Below, piece by piece: positions 53,130-61,883 of a stretch of 64,000 bases of DNA. Origin of the DNA: Arthrobacter_E sp041360795 (GTDB lineage Bacteria; Actinomycetota; Actinomycetes; Actinomycetales; Micrococcaceae). Made by a program: the position numbers and the translations under genes. Location: the NCBI RefSeq assembly GCF_041360795.1, contig NZ_JBFUPW010000002.1, positions 496,001 through 560,000 of the forward strand, written 5' to 3'. The number at the start of each line of letters is the position of its first letter. The stretch's first letter is position 1. Below the pieces are notes generated by a model. The model saw only the letters and a program-made list of their open reading frames with translations, was not told the origin of the DNA and searched no databases.

Positions 53130-53174
53130 GATTTCCTCCTCAAATAGTGCTGAACAGTGTGTCGGTGAAGAGTG

Positions 53175-53489
53175 TCAGGCGGTGACCAGGGCGGGCTGAG
53201 CGCCCGACCGGTGATCCGCGTGGTGTGCGTCAGTCGCGGCTTCGACAGCGAAGCGGACGTGGCGCTGGACGAAGCCGGCATCGAGCAGCTTCTCCATGTC
53301 CGGAATGAGCCGGTCCTCGACGAGGGCCATCACGGCCACTGGGTTGGCAGTGCCGGTCATCGTGTACACGGCATGCAGCACGAGCCCGTCGGAGTCCTCC
53401 TCGACCCTGACACTCGCATCGGCCAGCGCAGGGTGCGCCTTCGCCGCATTGGCAGAGGCCCTGGCGACCAGGCTCTGGTAGCTTTCCAT
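53175..53489 (-). CDS. Small stress-cassette protein of unknown function
   Basis: A 104-residue soluble protein. I do not recognise a firm family; the SVRVEEDSDGLVLHAVYTMT strand region and the helical ends recall Asp23/Gls24-like or DUF-type proteins encoded beside CsbD and GlsB genes. The ATG at 53489 has GGGAG with a 6-base gap; the frame opens further upstream without such a site. It is the first gene of the cassette and its 5' region holds a repeated TAGCTAG motif. Confidence 0.72.
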   Translation of the reverse strand: MESYQSLVARASANAAKAHPALADASVRVEEDSDGLVLHAVYTMTGTANPVAVMALVEDRLIPDMEKLLDAGFVQRHVRFAVEAATDAHHADHRSGAQPALVTA

Positions 53490-53620
53490 CTCGCTCTCCC
53501 GAATTCTCTGAAGTGTGCAACTCAAGAAATACAACCGCCCGCGGGCGGGGGAACCTCGACCCTTCCTCCCCAGCCAGTGGCAGGTCGGATCTTGCGCATC
53601 ACGCTAACACATAGCTCGCT

Positions 53621-53725
53621 TGTCTAGCTAGTCGTAATTTTCCCGGACCTCTCCACCGTGTGTCACTCACCATGGTTCGCGATAAGGCGGAGAGCGCGAC
53701 ACGAACCTCGTAGCTAGCTAGTCTT
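53621..53725. promoter_or_regulatory. Repeated TAGCTAG motif upstream of the stress cassette
   Basis: TAGCTAGTCG (53625-53634) and TAGCTAGTCT (53715-53724, within TAGCTAGCTA) are 90 bases apart, about nine helical turns. A related ATAGCTCGCTTG lies at 53611. CTAG-rich palindromes are typical of MarR-type operators. The remainder of 53490-53940 has two hairpins and no gene. Confidence 0.4.
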
Positions 53726-53800
53726 CCTACCCGCCGAAGCGGCAGACCGCGGACCATCCGCGCCTTCATCGCACCCCTGGCATCCTGCCGCCGGAAACGG

Positions 53801-53837
53801 CGAAAGCCGCCCCGGTCAGTGACCAGGGCGGCTTTCG
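53801..53837 (-). terminator. Distal terminator of the symporter gene
   Basis: CGAAAGCCGCCC (53801-53812) and GGGCGGCTTTCG (53826-53837) pair exactly, and the inner GGTCA/TGACC extends the stem. On the minus strand the hairpin is followed by CCGTTTCC. It is about 105 bases past the stop. Confidence 0.75.
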
Positions 53838-53901
53838 TCCGCCGTACTCCTTCGCGCCGCAACCCGGCGCCGGAAACCTTCTCCGGGAGTCGGCGTCGCG
53901 C

Positions 53902-53927
53902 GTCACCGTCCAGCTCTGGACAGTGAC
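53902..53927 (-). terminator. Proximal hairpin downstream of the symporter gene
   Basis: GTCAC-C-GTCCAG pairs with CTGGAC-A-GTGAC, an 11-bp stem with a C/A bulge and 2-base turn, starting 13 bases after the stop codon. Confidence 0.55.
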
Positions 53928-53940
53928 ACGGTAGGCGTCG

Positions 53941-55461
53941 TCAGTGCGCCGCGATCGCCGGCTCTTCCTCGGTGCTCGCGCCGGCCAGGCGGGCGTTCCA
54001 CGCTTCGATGACCTTGGCATCCGTGCGAGGAGTCAGGAACGAGACCACGACGTAGACCACGGCGGAGGAGATCAGGCCGTAGTAGATCGGCTCGTTGGCG
54101 TAGACGCCGTCGAGCGGGACCTTGGCATTGATCTCGAGGATGATCATGGTGCCGAGGGTGACCACGGTGCCGACGGCCATGGAGACCGCGGCGCCCATCC
54201 CGGTGCCGCGCTTCCACACCAGGCCGCCCAGGATCGCGACCAGCAGGCCGCCCACCAGGATGTCGTAGGCGATGGTGAGGGCCGCCACGACGTCCTTGAC
54301 CAGGATGGCGAGGATGATCGCCACGACGCCGAGGCCCAGAACCCAGAGACGGTTCTCCTTGACGTCCTCCTCAGGGTTCTTGTCGTGCTCCACGGCCACG
54401 TTGCGGCCGAACCAGCTCGCGACGAACGGCGCCACGTCGGTGCGCGCCACCGTGGCGGCCGCGATCAGCGCGCCGGACGCGGTGGACATCATGGCGGCCA
54501 CGGCGGCCGCGAGGACCAGGCCGCCGATGGCGACCGGGAGGATGTGGGTGGCTACCTCGGCGTAGACCACGTCCTTGCCGAGGTTCTTGACGTCGATGTT
54601 CGGCAGCGCCACGTGGGCGGCCATGCCGATCACGGCGCCGGCCAGGCCGTAGAGGATGCAGTAGACGCCCGCGGTGGCGCCGCCCCAGCGGGCCACGCCC
54701 GGGGTCTTGGCGGTGAACACGCGCTGCCAGATGTCCTGACCGATCAGCAGGCCGAGGGTGTAGACCACGAAGTACGTGATGATGGTCTGCACGCCGATGC
54801 CGTCCCACTGGAAGAACGAGTCGTCCACACGCTGCTTGATGCCGTCCCAGCCACCGGCAGCATTGAGAGCGAAGGGCAGCATGAGGAAGAAGACGCCGAT
54901 GGTCTTGATGAAGAACTGCACCTGGTCGGCCAGGGTGATGGACCACATGCCGCCGATGGTGGAGTAGACCAGCACGATCGCGCCGCCGATGGCGATCGCC
55001 AGCCAGCGGTCCCAGCCGAAGAGCACCACGAAGATGGTGGCGTAGGCGCTCGTGGACGTGGCGCAGAGCATCAGGGTGTAGGCCAGCATCACGATGCCGG
55101 AAGTCTGCGTGGCGCGGGCGCCGTACCGCAGGGTCAGCATCTGGGACACGGTGTAGATCTTGAGCTTCTGGATCATGCCCGCGAACAGCAGGCTGAGCAG
55201 CAGCACGCCGACGCCGATCGCCACCACCAGCCACATGCCGGAGATGCCGAACTTGTAACCGAGGCCGACGCCGCCGACCGTGGACGCCCCGCCGAGGACC
55301 ACGGCGGCCATGGTTCCGGTGTACAGGAGAGGACCGAGGCGGCGGCCCGCCACCAGGAAGTCACTGTTGTTCTTGGTCCGGGATTTGCCCCAGAAACCGA
55401 AGGCCAGCATGGCCACGAGGTAGAGGATCACGATCCCCGAATTGATGATGTTTCCGTCCAT
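53941..55461 (-). CDS. Sodium:solute symporter family transporter
   Basis: A 506-residue SSS transporter with about 13 membrane helices. Typical blocks are FLVAGRRLGPLLYTGTMAAV, GGASTVGGVGLGYKFGISGM, SQMLTLRYGARA, YSTIGGMWSITLADQVQFFI and AAMMSTASGALIAAATVARTD. The substrate class (carboxylate, amide or nucleobase) cannot be read by eye. It is divergent from a ThDP-dependent enzyme across a 214-base gap with a 10-bp direct repeat at its -35, so the two are probably regulated together and the symporter may import that enzyme's substrate. Confidence 0.88.
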   Translation of the reverse strand: MDGNIINSGIVILYLVAMLAFGFWGKSRTKNNSDFLVAGRRLGPLLYTGTMAAVVLGGASTVGGVGLGYKFGISGMWLVVAIGVGVLLLSLLFAGMIQKLKIYTVSQMLTLRYGARATQTSGIVMLAYTLMLCATSTSAYATIFVVLFGWDRWLAIAIGGAIVLVYSTIGGMWSITLADQVQFFIKTIGVFFLMLPFALNAAGGWDGIKQRVDDSFFQWDGIGVQTIITYFVVYTLGLLIGQDIWQRVFTAKTPGVARWGGATAGVYCILYGLAGAVIGMAAHVALPNIDVKNLGKDVVYAEVATHILPVAIGGLVLAAAVAAMMSTASGALIAAATVARTDVAPFVASWFGRNVAVEHDKNPEEDVKENRLWVLGLGVVAIILAILVKDVVAALTIAYDILVGGLLVAILGGLVWKRGTGMGAAVSMAVGTVVTLGTMIILEINAKVPLDGVYANEPIYYGLISSAVVYVVVSFLTPRTDAKVIEAWNARLAGASTEEEPAIAAH

Positions 55462-55536
55462 GATGAACCTTACTCAAAGGGTGGTGCGCTGGGTCACGAC
55501 TGCGCGTGACGACTGACACAAGGGTAGGTTTCCGCT

Positions 55537-55556
55537 TCAACCAAAGTCAACCAATC
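55537..55556. promoter_or_regulatory. 10-bp direct repeat in the symporter/ThDP enzyme divergent promoter
   Basis: TCAACCAAAG (55537-55546) is followed at once by TCAACCAATC (55547-55556). On the minus strand one copy overlaps TTGACT, which with TACCCT 18 bases on could be the symporter promoter. A regulator bound here would control the symporter and perhaps the divergent enzyme. Confidence 0.42.
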
Positions 55557-55675
55557 AGCAACAACGGGTGCATATTGGAAAACTCGCAGGTAGCATGGTG
55601 TTGCGCGGATCACCTTCTGCCGGAGCCCGCAGGAACCGATCCGCGCCCACACGAACTGCTACCCGAGGGGGAGAA

Positions 55676-57367
55676 ATGTCCGGAGAGCACCCGGCAGTAC
55701 GCAATGGCGGCGACCTGGTGGTCGAGACCCTGCAGGCCCTCGGCGCGCGCACGGTGTTCGGCATCCCCGGCCAGCACGCGCTGGGCCTCTTCGATGCCAT
55801 GGGCCGTGGCCACTTGCACTTCGTCTCCAGCCGCATCGAGAACAATTCCGCCTTCGCCGCGGACGGGTACTCGCGCGCCACCGGGCAGCCGGGCGTCCTG
55901 TTCCTCTCCACCGGCCCTGGCGCCCTGACGTCCCTCGCCGGCCTGCAGGAGGCCTACGCCACGGGCGTTCCGATGGTCGTCGTCGCCAGCCAGATCCCCA
56001 CGGCCGGTCTCGGAGCGCGACGCCGCGGCATGCTCCACCAGCTCGACGATCAGGCCCTCGCCGCCTCCCAGGTCACGAAATCCCAGCGGACCATCCAGCA
56101 CGCCTCCGCCATCCCCTCGGCCCTCCGCGACGCCTGGACCGAAGCCATCACGGCGCCTCAGGGACCGGTCTGGATCGAGGTCCCGCAGGACATCCTCCTC
56201 GAACCCGTCAGCACTCCCCCGGTCCGGGACATCGCGGCCGAGGCGTTGCCGGTCCCCGCCCGCGCCGAGCTGATCGAGGAGGCCGCACGGCTTCTCACCT
56301 CGGCCCGACGACCGCTCATGATCGCCGGCGGCGGCGTCCGCCGCGGGCAGGCGGAAGCCGCGCTCCTGGAACTGGCGGAAGCCCTGGACGCCCCCGTCAT
56401 CTGCTCCCCGGGCGGCAAGGGCGCCTTCCCGTGGGAACACCCCCTCTCATTGCAGTCCTGGATCGAGGACGTGCACATGAGCGAGCTCATCGAGGATGCC
56501 GACGTGCTCCTGGCCGTCGGGACGTCGCTCGGCGAGGTCACGTCCAATTACTTCACCCTGGCTCCGCGGGGGCGTCTCGTCCAGATCGATGCCGAAGCCC
56601 GCGTGCTCGAGTCCAACCATGCCGCACTCGGGATCCACGCCGACGCCGGTGAGGCGCTGCCGGCGCTGCGGGCCACCGTCGTCGGGCTGCTTTCGGAGCA
56701 CGAGCCGCAGGAGCGCGACGGCGCCGCCCGCGACTGGCACGGCCGCTCACCCCGCGAGGTGGTCGCCGCCGCCCTGGACACCGTCCGCGACCGGCTCGCC
56801 ACCCAGGGCCTGGAACACGAGCTGAACTTCATGGCGGCTGTCCGCGCGGCCGTGCCCGACGGGATGCAGACCTTCTGGGACATGACCATCTCCGCCTACT
56901 GGGGCTGGAGCTGCTGGGACGCCCGCTCGGGCCAGTTCCATTCCGCCCAGGGGGCCGGCGGGATCGGGTGGGCCTACGGGGCTGCGATCGGCGGGTCCGT
57001 CGGGCTCGGCGAGCGCGTCCTGGCCGTCTCCGGCGACGGGTCGTCGATGTACTCGATCTCCGAGCTCGCCACAGCCCGGCAGCATGACGCGCCCGTGACG
57101 TGGCTGATCGTGGACGACGGCGGCTACGGCATTCTGCGCGAGTACATGGAGGGCGCATTCGGCAAGGCCACGGCCACCGAGCTGACCCGGCCCGATTTCG
57201 TCGCCCTCGCCGAGTCGTTCGGAGTGCCGGCCCGCCGTGTCGCCGCGGAGGACGTCAAGCAGGCACTGCGGGAGGCCCTCGAGGCGGAGGGGCCGAACGT
57301 CGTCGTCGTGGACACCACGCTGCGCATGTTCGCCCCGACCCATCTGGACCGCCCGGTCACCCTCTGA
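55676..57367 (+). CDS. Thiamine diphosphate-dependent enzyme, acetolactate synthase-like
   Basis: A 563-residue enzyme with the three-domain ThDP layout. The catalytic-type glutamate is E55 in SSRIENNSAFAADGYSRATG. The central domain has RPLMIAGGGVRRGQ. The C-terminal ThDP domain has VLAVSGDGSSMYSISELATA, with GDG present, but the usual closing Asn-Asn is Asp-Asp (IVDDGGYGILREYM). Relatives include acetolactate synthase, benzoylformate decarboxylase and sulfoacetaldehyde acetyltransferase; the reaction is not clear, and no small ALS subunit is near. GAGGGGGAGAA before the ATG at 55676 decides the start over an open frame reaching 55568. Confidence 0.82.
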   Translation: MSGEHPAVRNGGDLVVETLQALGARTVFGIPGQHALGLFDAMGRGHLHFVSSRIENNSAFAADGYSRATGQPGVLFLSTGPGALTSLAGLQEAYATGVPMVVVASQIPTAGLGARRRGMLHQLDDQALAASQVTKSQRTIQHASAIPSALRDAWTEAITAPQGPVWIEVPQDILLEPVSTPPVRDIAAEALPVPARAELIEEAARLLTSARRPLMIAGGGVRRGQAEAALLELAEALDAPVICSPGGKGAFPWEHPLSLQSWIEDVHMSELIEDADVLLAVGTSLGEVTSNYFTLAPRGRLVQIDAEARVLESNHAALGIHADAGEALPALRATVVGLLSEHEPQERDGAARDWHGRSPREVVAAALDTVRDRLATQGLEHELNFMAAVRAAVPDGMQTFWDMTISAYWGWSCWDARSGQFHSAQGAGGIGWAYGAAIGGSVGLGERVLAVSGDGSSMYSISELATARQHDAPVTWLIVDDGGYGILREYMEGAFGKATATELTRPDFVALAESFGVPARRVAAEDVKQALREALEAEGPNVVVVDTTLRMFAPTHLDRPVTL

Positions 57368-57616
57368 CCACGCGGCCGAGCCCCTTAACGCCGTCGGCCC
57401 CGGGCTGGCGCGGTCTGCTTGTGACCACAGCACGCCGCCTCCGGGGCTGACAACGGGTTTCGGGTAGTAAAGGGCCTCCGTCGATCGGCGTCACCGTCCC
57501 CTCTCGCTTCGTCCACGGTCCGGCGCTTCCGTTCCGTAGTCACTACTGTGGCCGAGCAACATGGGACGCGCCTTGCCGCTGGCTGGGGCGTCACTGGGAA
57601 TCGCGGCACCTCAACC

Positions 57617-59107
57617 TCAGAAGCTTGAGGAGCTGCCCGAGCCCGAGAAGCTCCCACCGCTCGAGCCGTAGCCCGTGCTGCTGCTGGAGGATGACGACGA
57701 GGCGGCGCTGCGAGCCGAGTCCACGGCCTGCTGACCGGCGTCGAGGCCGCTGCCGAAGTTGATCACCGAGATGATCGGGACCCGCGGGAAGGCGATGTCC
57801 ACGATGCTCCCGTTGTAGCGCCGGGTGTCAGGCCGGGACGCGGACGCGGCGTCGATCTTCTCCCGCATGAGTTCGGCCTCACGCTCGGAACGGGTGCTGG
57901 CCGCGATCACCGCATCGGCATGCCGCTGGAGCAGGTCCGCCATCTGCTCGCGCTCGGACTTGAGCGCGTCCAGGGCCGCGTCCGGGGTGACGCTGCGGTC
58001 GTCCAGTCCGGCTTCCAGCCCGGAGAGCCGTTGCAGCGCACCCGCGGCATGCGCGCGGAGCGCCGCGGCGGATTCGAGGCCGGCCCCGGTGGGATTCCCG
58101 TTGAGCATCTGTTCCACCTCGGACAGCTCCCCCGCGAGGGCCTCGGACTGCCGGCGCCACGCGTCCCGCCAGCTCGAATTGAGGTTGAGAAGCGCGTTGG
58201 AATCGGCGATCGCATCGTCGAGACCGTCCAGGGTCTCCGCCTGGTCCCGGAAGCGAACGGCATCCGTGACGGCCGTGGAGACGGACCGCTCTTTCGGAGT
58301 CATGGCCGCGAGCTTGTCCCGGAGCGACGTGGTGTCGCGTAGTTGCTCCTCCAGGGTGTGCCAGCGTTCGAGCACGCGGGACCCGTATGCGGAGGTGTCC
58401 GGGATGGTCGACGCATTCAGCTCCGTCTCCTGGAGCTGGAGGGTGACCGAGGCATAGGCGCGGTCACCGGCGTCGAACGCCTCGGCGAACTTGCGCCGGT
58501 TGTTGGCGCGGACGCCCACCCAGATGCCGCCGCCCACCAGCGCCCCGCCTCCGATGATCCCACCCGTCCACAGTGTGGCGGGCGCCAGGTACCAGGGCCG
58601 CCCGATCCGGGAGGCGGCGGACCGGACACCCTCGATGGTGCCGTCGGTCCACTGGGCCTCACGGAAGAGCGACTTCGTGTCCTCCTGGATCGCCTTCTGC
58701 TCGTCCAGGGGGATCTTGCGGTCCTCCCCGAAGTACGTGCCCACGTGGCGGCCGGTGGTGTCGAGCGCGAAGACGAAGAGGCCGTCGGCCCACTTCTGCC
58801 CATCCGCGGTGATCCACTCGGGGTGGCGGGAGCGCGCGAAACGAAGCACCTCCTCGTTGAGATCGTCCGACTGGCTGCCGGCCCGCGTGAAGATCACGAC
58901 TTTGGTGGGCTGGTAGAAGGAGATCTTCTCGATCGCCGGTCGGAGCTGCGGGAGGTAGAGAGCACCCGCCGTGTCTTCTATCTCGAGGCTGGTCACGCCG
59001 TCTGCGTGTGCGGGCAGCGCCCCGGCAAGAAGCGGCACGACGGCGGCGAACAGCAGCGCCGTCACCGCCCGGGCCGTGCGGATCGCGATGTTCACTGACC
59101 GGTTCAT
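57617..59107 (-). CDS. DUF5129 (TPM-like) exported membrane protein
   Basis: A 496-residue protein. A signal peptide ends near LLAGALPAHADG. A TPM-like domain follows (FYQPTKVVIFTRAGSQSDDL, DGLFVFALDTTGRHVGTYFG). One membrane helix (WTGGIIGGGALVGGGIWVGV) comes next, then a long charged coiled-coil region of about 220 residues and a Ser/Gly-rich tail (SGGSFSGSGSSSSF). Such tails are common in TPM and YgcG-like proteins linked to membrane protein repair or envelope stress. The role here is unknown. It is a single-gene unit; the 57368-57616 gap shows no gene. Confidence 0.78.
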   Translation of the reverse strand: MNRSVNIAIRTARAVTALLFAAVVPLLAGALPAHADGVTSLEIEDTAGALYLPQLRPAIEKISFYQPTKVVIFTRAGSQSDDLNEEVLRFARSRHPEWITADGQKWADGLFVFALDTTGRHVGTYFGEDRKIPLDEQKAIQEDTKSLFREAQWTDGTIEGVRSAASRIGRPWYLAPATLWTGGIIGGGALVGGGIWVGVRANNRRKFAEAFDAGDRAYASVTLQLQETELNASTIPDTSAYGSRVLERWHTLEEQLRDTTSLRDKLAAMTPKERSVSTAVTDAVRFRDQAETLDGLDDAIADSNALLNLNSSWRDAWRRQSEALAGELSEVEQMLNGNPTGAGLESAAALRAHAAGALQRLSGLEAGLDDRSVTPDAALDALKSEREQMADLLQRHADAVIAASTRSEREAELMREKIDAASASRPDTRRYNGSIVDIAFPRVPIISVINFGSGLDAGQQAVDSARSAASSSSSSSSTGYGSSGGSFSGSGSSSSF

Positions 59108-59195
59108 GGTGTCCCCCTGCCGACGCGGTGTGATGTCAGCGCCAGCCTAGCGGGTCCGCCGGGGGTGTCCAGAGCCGCGGAGCCCGGCACCCGGC

Positions 59196-59789
59196 TCAGA
59201 ACTCGCTGACGTGCACCTTCTCCCCGGCCGGACTGAAAATGCCCAGGAACTCCGTGGCGACCGGTCCGGCGGCGCCGAACCAGTGGGGCGTGGTGGTGTC
59301 GAATTCGGCCGCCTCGCCCGGGCCGAGCCGGTACTCCTGGTTGCCGAGGACGAGCCGCAGCTCCCCCGCGAGGACGTACAGCCATTCATGCCCGGGGTGC
59401 ACCTTCGGCTGTGGATCCTCGGGCGTGGACTTCCCGTGGAGGACGTGCTTGTACGCGCGCATCCCGCTGTCGCCGCGGCTGAGCGGGAGGAGGGTCTGGC
59501 CGTACCTGCTGATCGGCTTGATGTGGACGCGGGGATCGCCCACCGCCGGTGCGCCCACCAGCTCGTCGAGCGGCACCCGGTAGGCGCGGGCGAGTGGATA
59601 CAGCAGCTCAAGCGTCGGCTTGCGGCCGCCGGACTCGAGCCGGGACAAGGTGCTGACCGAGGTCCCCGTGAGACCCGAGAGCTCGCCGAGCGTGAGGCTC
59701 CGGGCCTCCCGGATCGCGCGGAGTCGCGGACCGACTGCGGCCAGGAGGGAGTTCAGCTCGGAATCGTGAGTGTCCTGGGAGGAAGCCAT
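59196..59789 (-). CDS. HTH (XRE) regulator with cupin domain
   Basis: A 197-residue regulator. The helix-turn-helix is LRAIREARSLTLGELSGLTG, then SVSTLSRLESGGRKPTLELL; the cupin half has HPGHEWLYVLAGELRLVLGN and EAAEFDTTTPHWFGAAG. The ATG at 59789 gives the usual N-terminus; the frame runs on upstream only as a shadow of the neighbouring gene. It is divergent from the thioredoxin-reductase-like gene 87 bases away, which it probably regulates; the same gene pair appears in many actinobacteria. Confidence 0.88.
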   Translation of the reverse strand: MASSQDTHDSELNSLLAAVGPRLRAIREARSLTLGELSGLTGTSVSTLSRLESGGRKPTLELLYPLARAYRVPLDELVGAPAVGDPRVHIKPISRYGQTLLPLSRGDSGMRAYKHVLHGKSTPEDPQPKVHPGHEWLYVLAGELRLVLGNQEYRLGPGEAAEFDTTTPHWFGAAGPVATEFLGIFSPAGEKVHVSEF

Positions 59790-59819
59790 GGAATGAGTTT
59801 GCCACTTCAGCAAGCTCCA

Positions 59820-59848
59820 TTGCCAGTTTGGCGCGGCTAGATGAGAAT
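59820..59848 (+). promoter_or_regulatory. Promoter of the thioredoxin-reductase-like gene
   Basis: TTGCCA (59820-59825) and GAGAAT (59843-59848) are 17 bases apart in the 87-base divergent gap, giving a short leader before the AAGGAGG site. Confidence 0.45.
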
Positions 59849-59876
59849 CGTTCACAGGAATCTCAAGGAGGACCAC

Positions 59877-60851
59877 ATGACCACCACACCCTACGACGTC
59901 GCTGTCATCGGAGGCGGGCCCGCCGGGCTCGGAGCCGCCATCGCCCTCGGCCGCTCCCGCCGCTCCGTGCTCGTGATCGACGCCGGCGAGCCACGGAACG
60001 CCCCCGCCGAGGGAGCCCACAACGTGCTGGGGCTCGAGGGCATCGCGCCCGCCGAACTCCTCGCCCGGGGCCGTTCGGAGGCGTCCACCTACGGGGTCGC
60101 CTTCCTGAACGGCGCCGCCCGCACCGCCGTCCACGACGACGGCGGGTTCCGCCTCACGGTCGACGCGGCGGATCGGCAGGGCGCCATCGCCGTCCACGCG
60201 CGCCGGCTCATCCTGGCCACCGGCCTCGTCGACATGCTGCCCGAGGTCCAAGGGGTCCGCGACGGCTGGGGACATTCCGTCCTCCACTGCCCCTATTGCC
60301 ACGGCTGGGAGGTGCGGGACCGGCGGATCGGCATCCTGGCGAGCGATGCCCGCGCCGCACACCAGGCACTGCTGTTCCGCCAGCTGAGCGACGACGTCAC
60401 GATCCTCCCCGGCTGGACCTCGCAGTCCGAGGGCGCCGCCGGCGCCGCGTGGGAGCCGGGAGAGGACGCCGCGCTGCTCGCGGCCCTCGGGGTTCCCCTG
60501 GCGTCCGCTCCAGTGACCGCCCTGAGCCTGGACGGGGCCCAGGTGCGGGCCGCCCTCCTGGCCGACGGCACCAGCCTGGAGCTGGACGCGGTGGCGGTCG
60601 CGCCGTCGTTCGTCGCCCGCACGGAGCTCTACGAGCAGCTCGGCGGCGATCCCGAGGAGCACCCCATGGGCCGCTTCATCCCCGCCGACCCCACGGGCCG
60701 GACGCCGGTCCCCGGAGTCTGGGCCGCGGGCAACGCGCAGAATCTGATGGCGATGGTCTCGGCGTCCTCGGCCGCCGGCGTGCAGGCGGGCGCCGCAGTC
60801 AACGCGGACCTCGCGCTCGAAGACGCCGCGCGGTTGCAGGAAGTCGCTTAA
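59877..60851 (+). CDS. Thioredoxin reductase-like FAD/NAD(P) oxidoreductase
   Basis: A 324-residue flavoprotein of the class II disulfide reductase group. The N-terminal FAD motif is VAVIGGGPAGLGAAIALGRS. The redox pair is CPYC in LHCPYCHGWEVRDR, and the C-terminal FAD motif is GVWAAGNAQNLMAMVSAS. The CxxC-HG(W/Y)E context is closer to GliT/DepH-type dithiol oxidases than to classical TrxB. A perfect AAGGAGG 6 bases before the ATG at 59877 decides the start over M at 59841. No thioredoxin gene is adjacent. The divergent HTH-cupin gene is the probable regulator. Confidence 0.88.
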   Translation: MTTTPYDVAVIGGGPAGLGAAIALGRSRRSVLVIDAGEPRNAPAEGAHNVLGLEGIAPAELLARGRSEASTYGVAFLNGAARTAVHDDGGFRLTVDAADRQGAIAVHARRLILATGLVDMLPEVQGVRDGWGHSVLHCPYCHGWEVRDRRIGILASDARAAHQALLFRQLSDDVTILPGWTSQSEGAAGAAWEPGEDAALLAALGVPLASAPVTALSLDGAQVRAALLADGTSLELDAVAVAPSFVARTELYEQLGGDPEEHPMGRFIPADPTGRTPVPGVWAAGNAQNLMAMVSASSAAGVQAGAAVNADLALEDAARLQEVA

Positions 60852-60855
60852 AACA

Positions 60856-60929
60856 CCATCGGCTGCTCCCTACGATGCCGGAATCCCCGGAAAACCCGGG
60901 AAAACGACATCGTACGGAGCAGCCGATGG
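60856..60929. terminator. Long imperfect inverted repeat between the reductase gene and sucD
   Basis: Arms 60856-60877 and 60908-60929 pair over 22 bases with one mismatch. An inner CCCGG/CCGGG stem fills the loop. The genes converge, so it can terminate both. Confidence 0.78.
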
Positions 60930-60942
60930 CTGCGGTTCAGAC

Positions 60943-61860
60943 TCAGAGAGCCGAGTAGACCTCGCGGAGCAGCGCGGCGGTCTCGGACGGCGTCTTGCCG
61001 ACCTTCACACCGGCGGCCTCGAGGGCCTCCTTCTTGGCCTGAGCGGTGCCCGCAGAGCCGGAGACGATGGCGCCGGCGTGGCCCATGGTCTTGCCCTCGG
61101 GAGCGGTGAAGCCTGCCACGTAGCCGACGACCGGCTTGGTGACGTTGGCCTTGATGAAGTCGGCGGCACGCTCCTCGGCGTCGCCACCGATCTCACCGAT
61201 CATGACGATGGCCTTGGTCTCCGGGTCAGCCTCGAACGCGGCCAGGGCGTCGATGTGGGTGGTGCCGATGACCGGGTCACCGCCGATGCCGATGGCGGTG
61301 GAGAAGCCCAGGTCGCGCAGCTCGAACATCATCTGGTAGGTCAGGGTGCCGGACTTGGAGACCAGACCGATCGGGCCCTTGCCCGTGATGTTCGCCGGGG
61401 TGATGCCCACGAGGGACTCACCCGGGGTGATGATGCCGGGGCAGTTCGGGCCGATGATGCGGGTGATCTGCTTGCCGTCGGCGTCGACCTTGGACTGAGC
61501 CAGGGCCCAGAACTCGGCGGAATCCTGCACGGGCACGCCTTCGGTGATGACGACGACGAGGCCGATCTCAGCCTCGATGGCCTCGACCACGGCGGCCTTG
61601 GTGAATGCCGGCGGCACGAAGACGATCGAGACGTCAGCGCCGGTCTCGGCGATGGCTTCCTTGACGGTGCCGTACACGGGGAGCTCGACGGCGGAACCGT
61701 CGGCAGCGTTGTGACGCACGGTGGTGCCGGCCTTGCGGGCGTTCACGCCGCCGACGACGTTGGTGCCGGCCTTGAGCATCAGGGCGGTGTGCTTGGTGCC
61801 TTCGCCGCCGGTGATGCCCTGGACGATGACCTTGGAGTCCTTGTTCAGGTAGATAGACAT
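60943..61860 (-). CDS. sucD: Succinyl-CoA synthetase, alpha subunit
   Basis: A 305-residue subunit of the ADP- or GDP-forming TCA enzyme. It begins SIYLNKDSKVIVQGITGGEG with the CoA-binding domain and continues IIGPNCPGIITPGESLVGI. The phosphorylated histidine lies in MGHAGAIVSGSAGTAQAKKE. It follows sucC by 23 bases on the same strand. Confidence 0.97.
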   Translation of the reverse strand: MSIYLNKDSKVIVQGITGGEGTKHTALMLKAGTNVVGGVNARKAGTTVRHNAADGSAVELPVYGTVKEAIAETGADVSIVFVPPAFTKAAVVEAIEAEIGLVVVITEGVPVQDSAEFWALAQSKVDADGKQITRIIGPNCPGIITPGESLVGITPANITGKGPIGLVSKSGTLTYQMMFELRDLGFSTAIGIGGDPVIGTTHIDALAAFEADPETKAIVMIGEIGGDAEERAADFIKANVTKPVVGYVAGFTAPEGKTMGHAGAIVSGSAGTAQAKKEALEAAGVKVGKTPSETAALLREVYSAL

Positions 61861-61883
61861 GTTTTTACCTCTGTTATCCGGGC

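Noticed and set aside
59196..60662. A 488-residue version of the HTH-cupin protein
   Set aside because: The extra 291 N-terminal residues are antisense to the reductase gene and low-complexity. The normal family N-terminus begins at the ATG at 59789.
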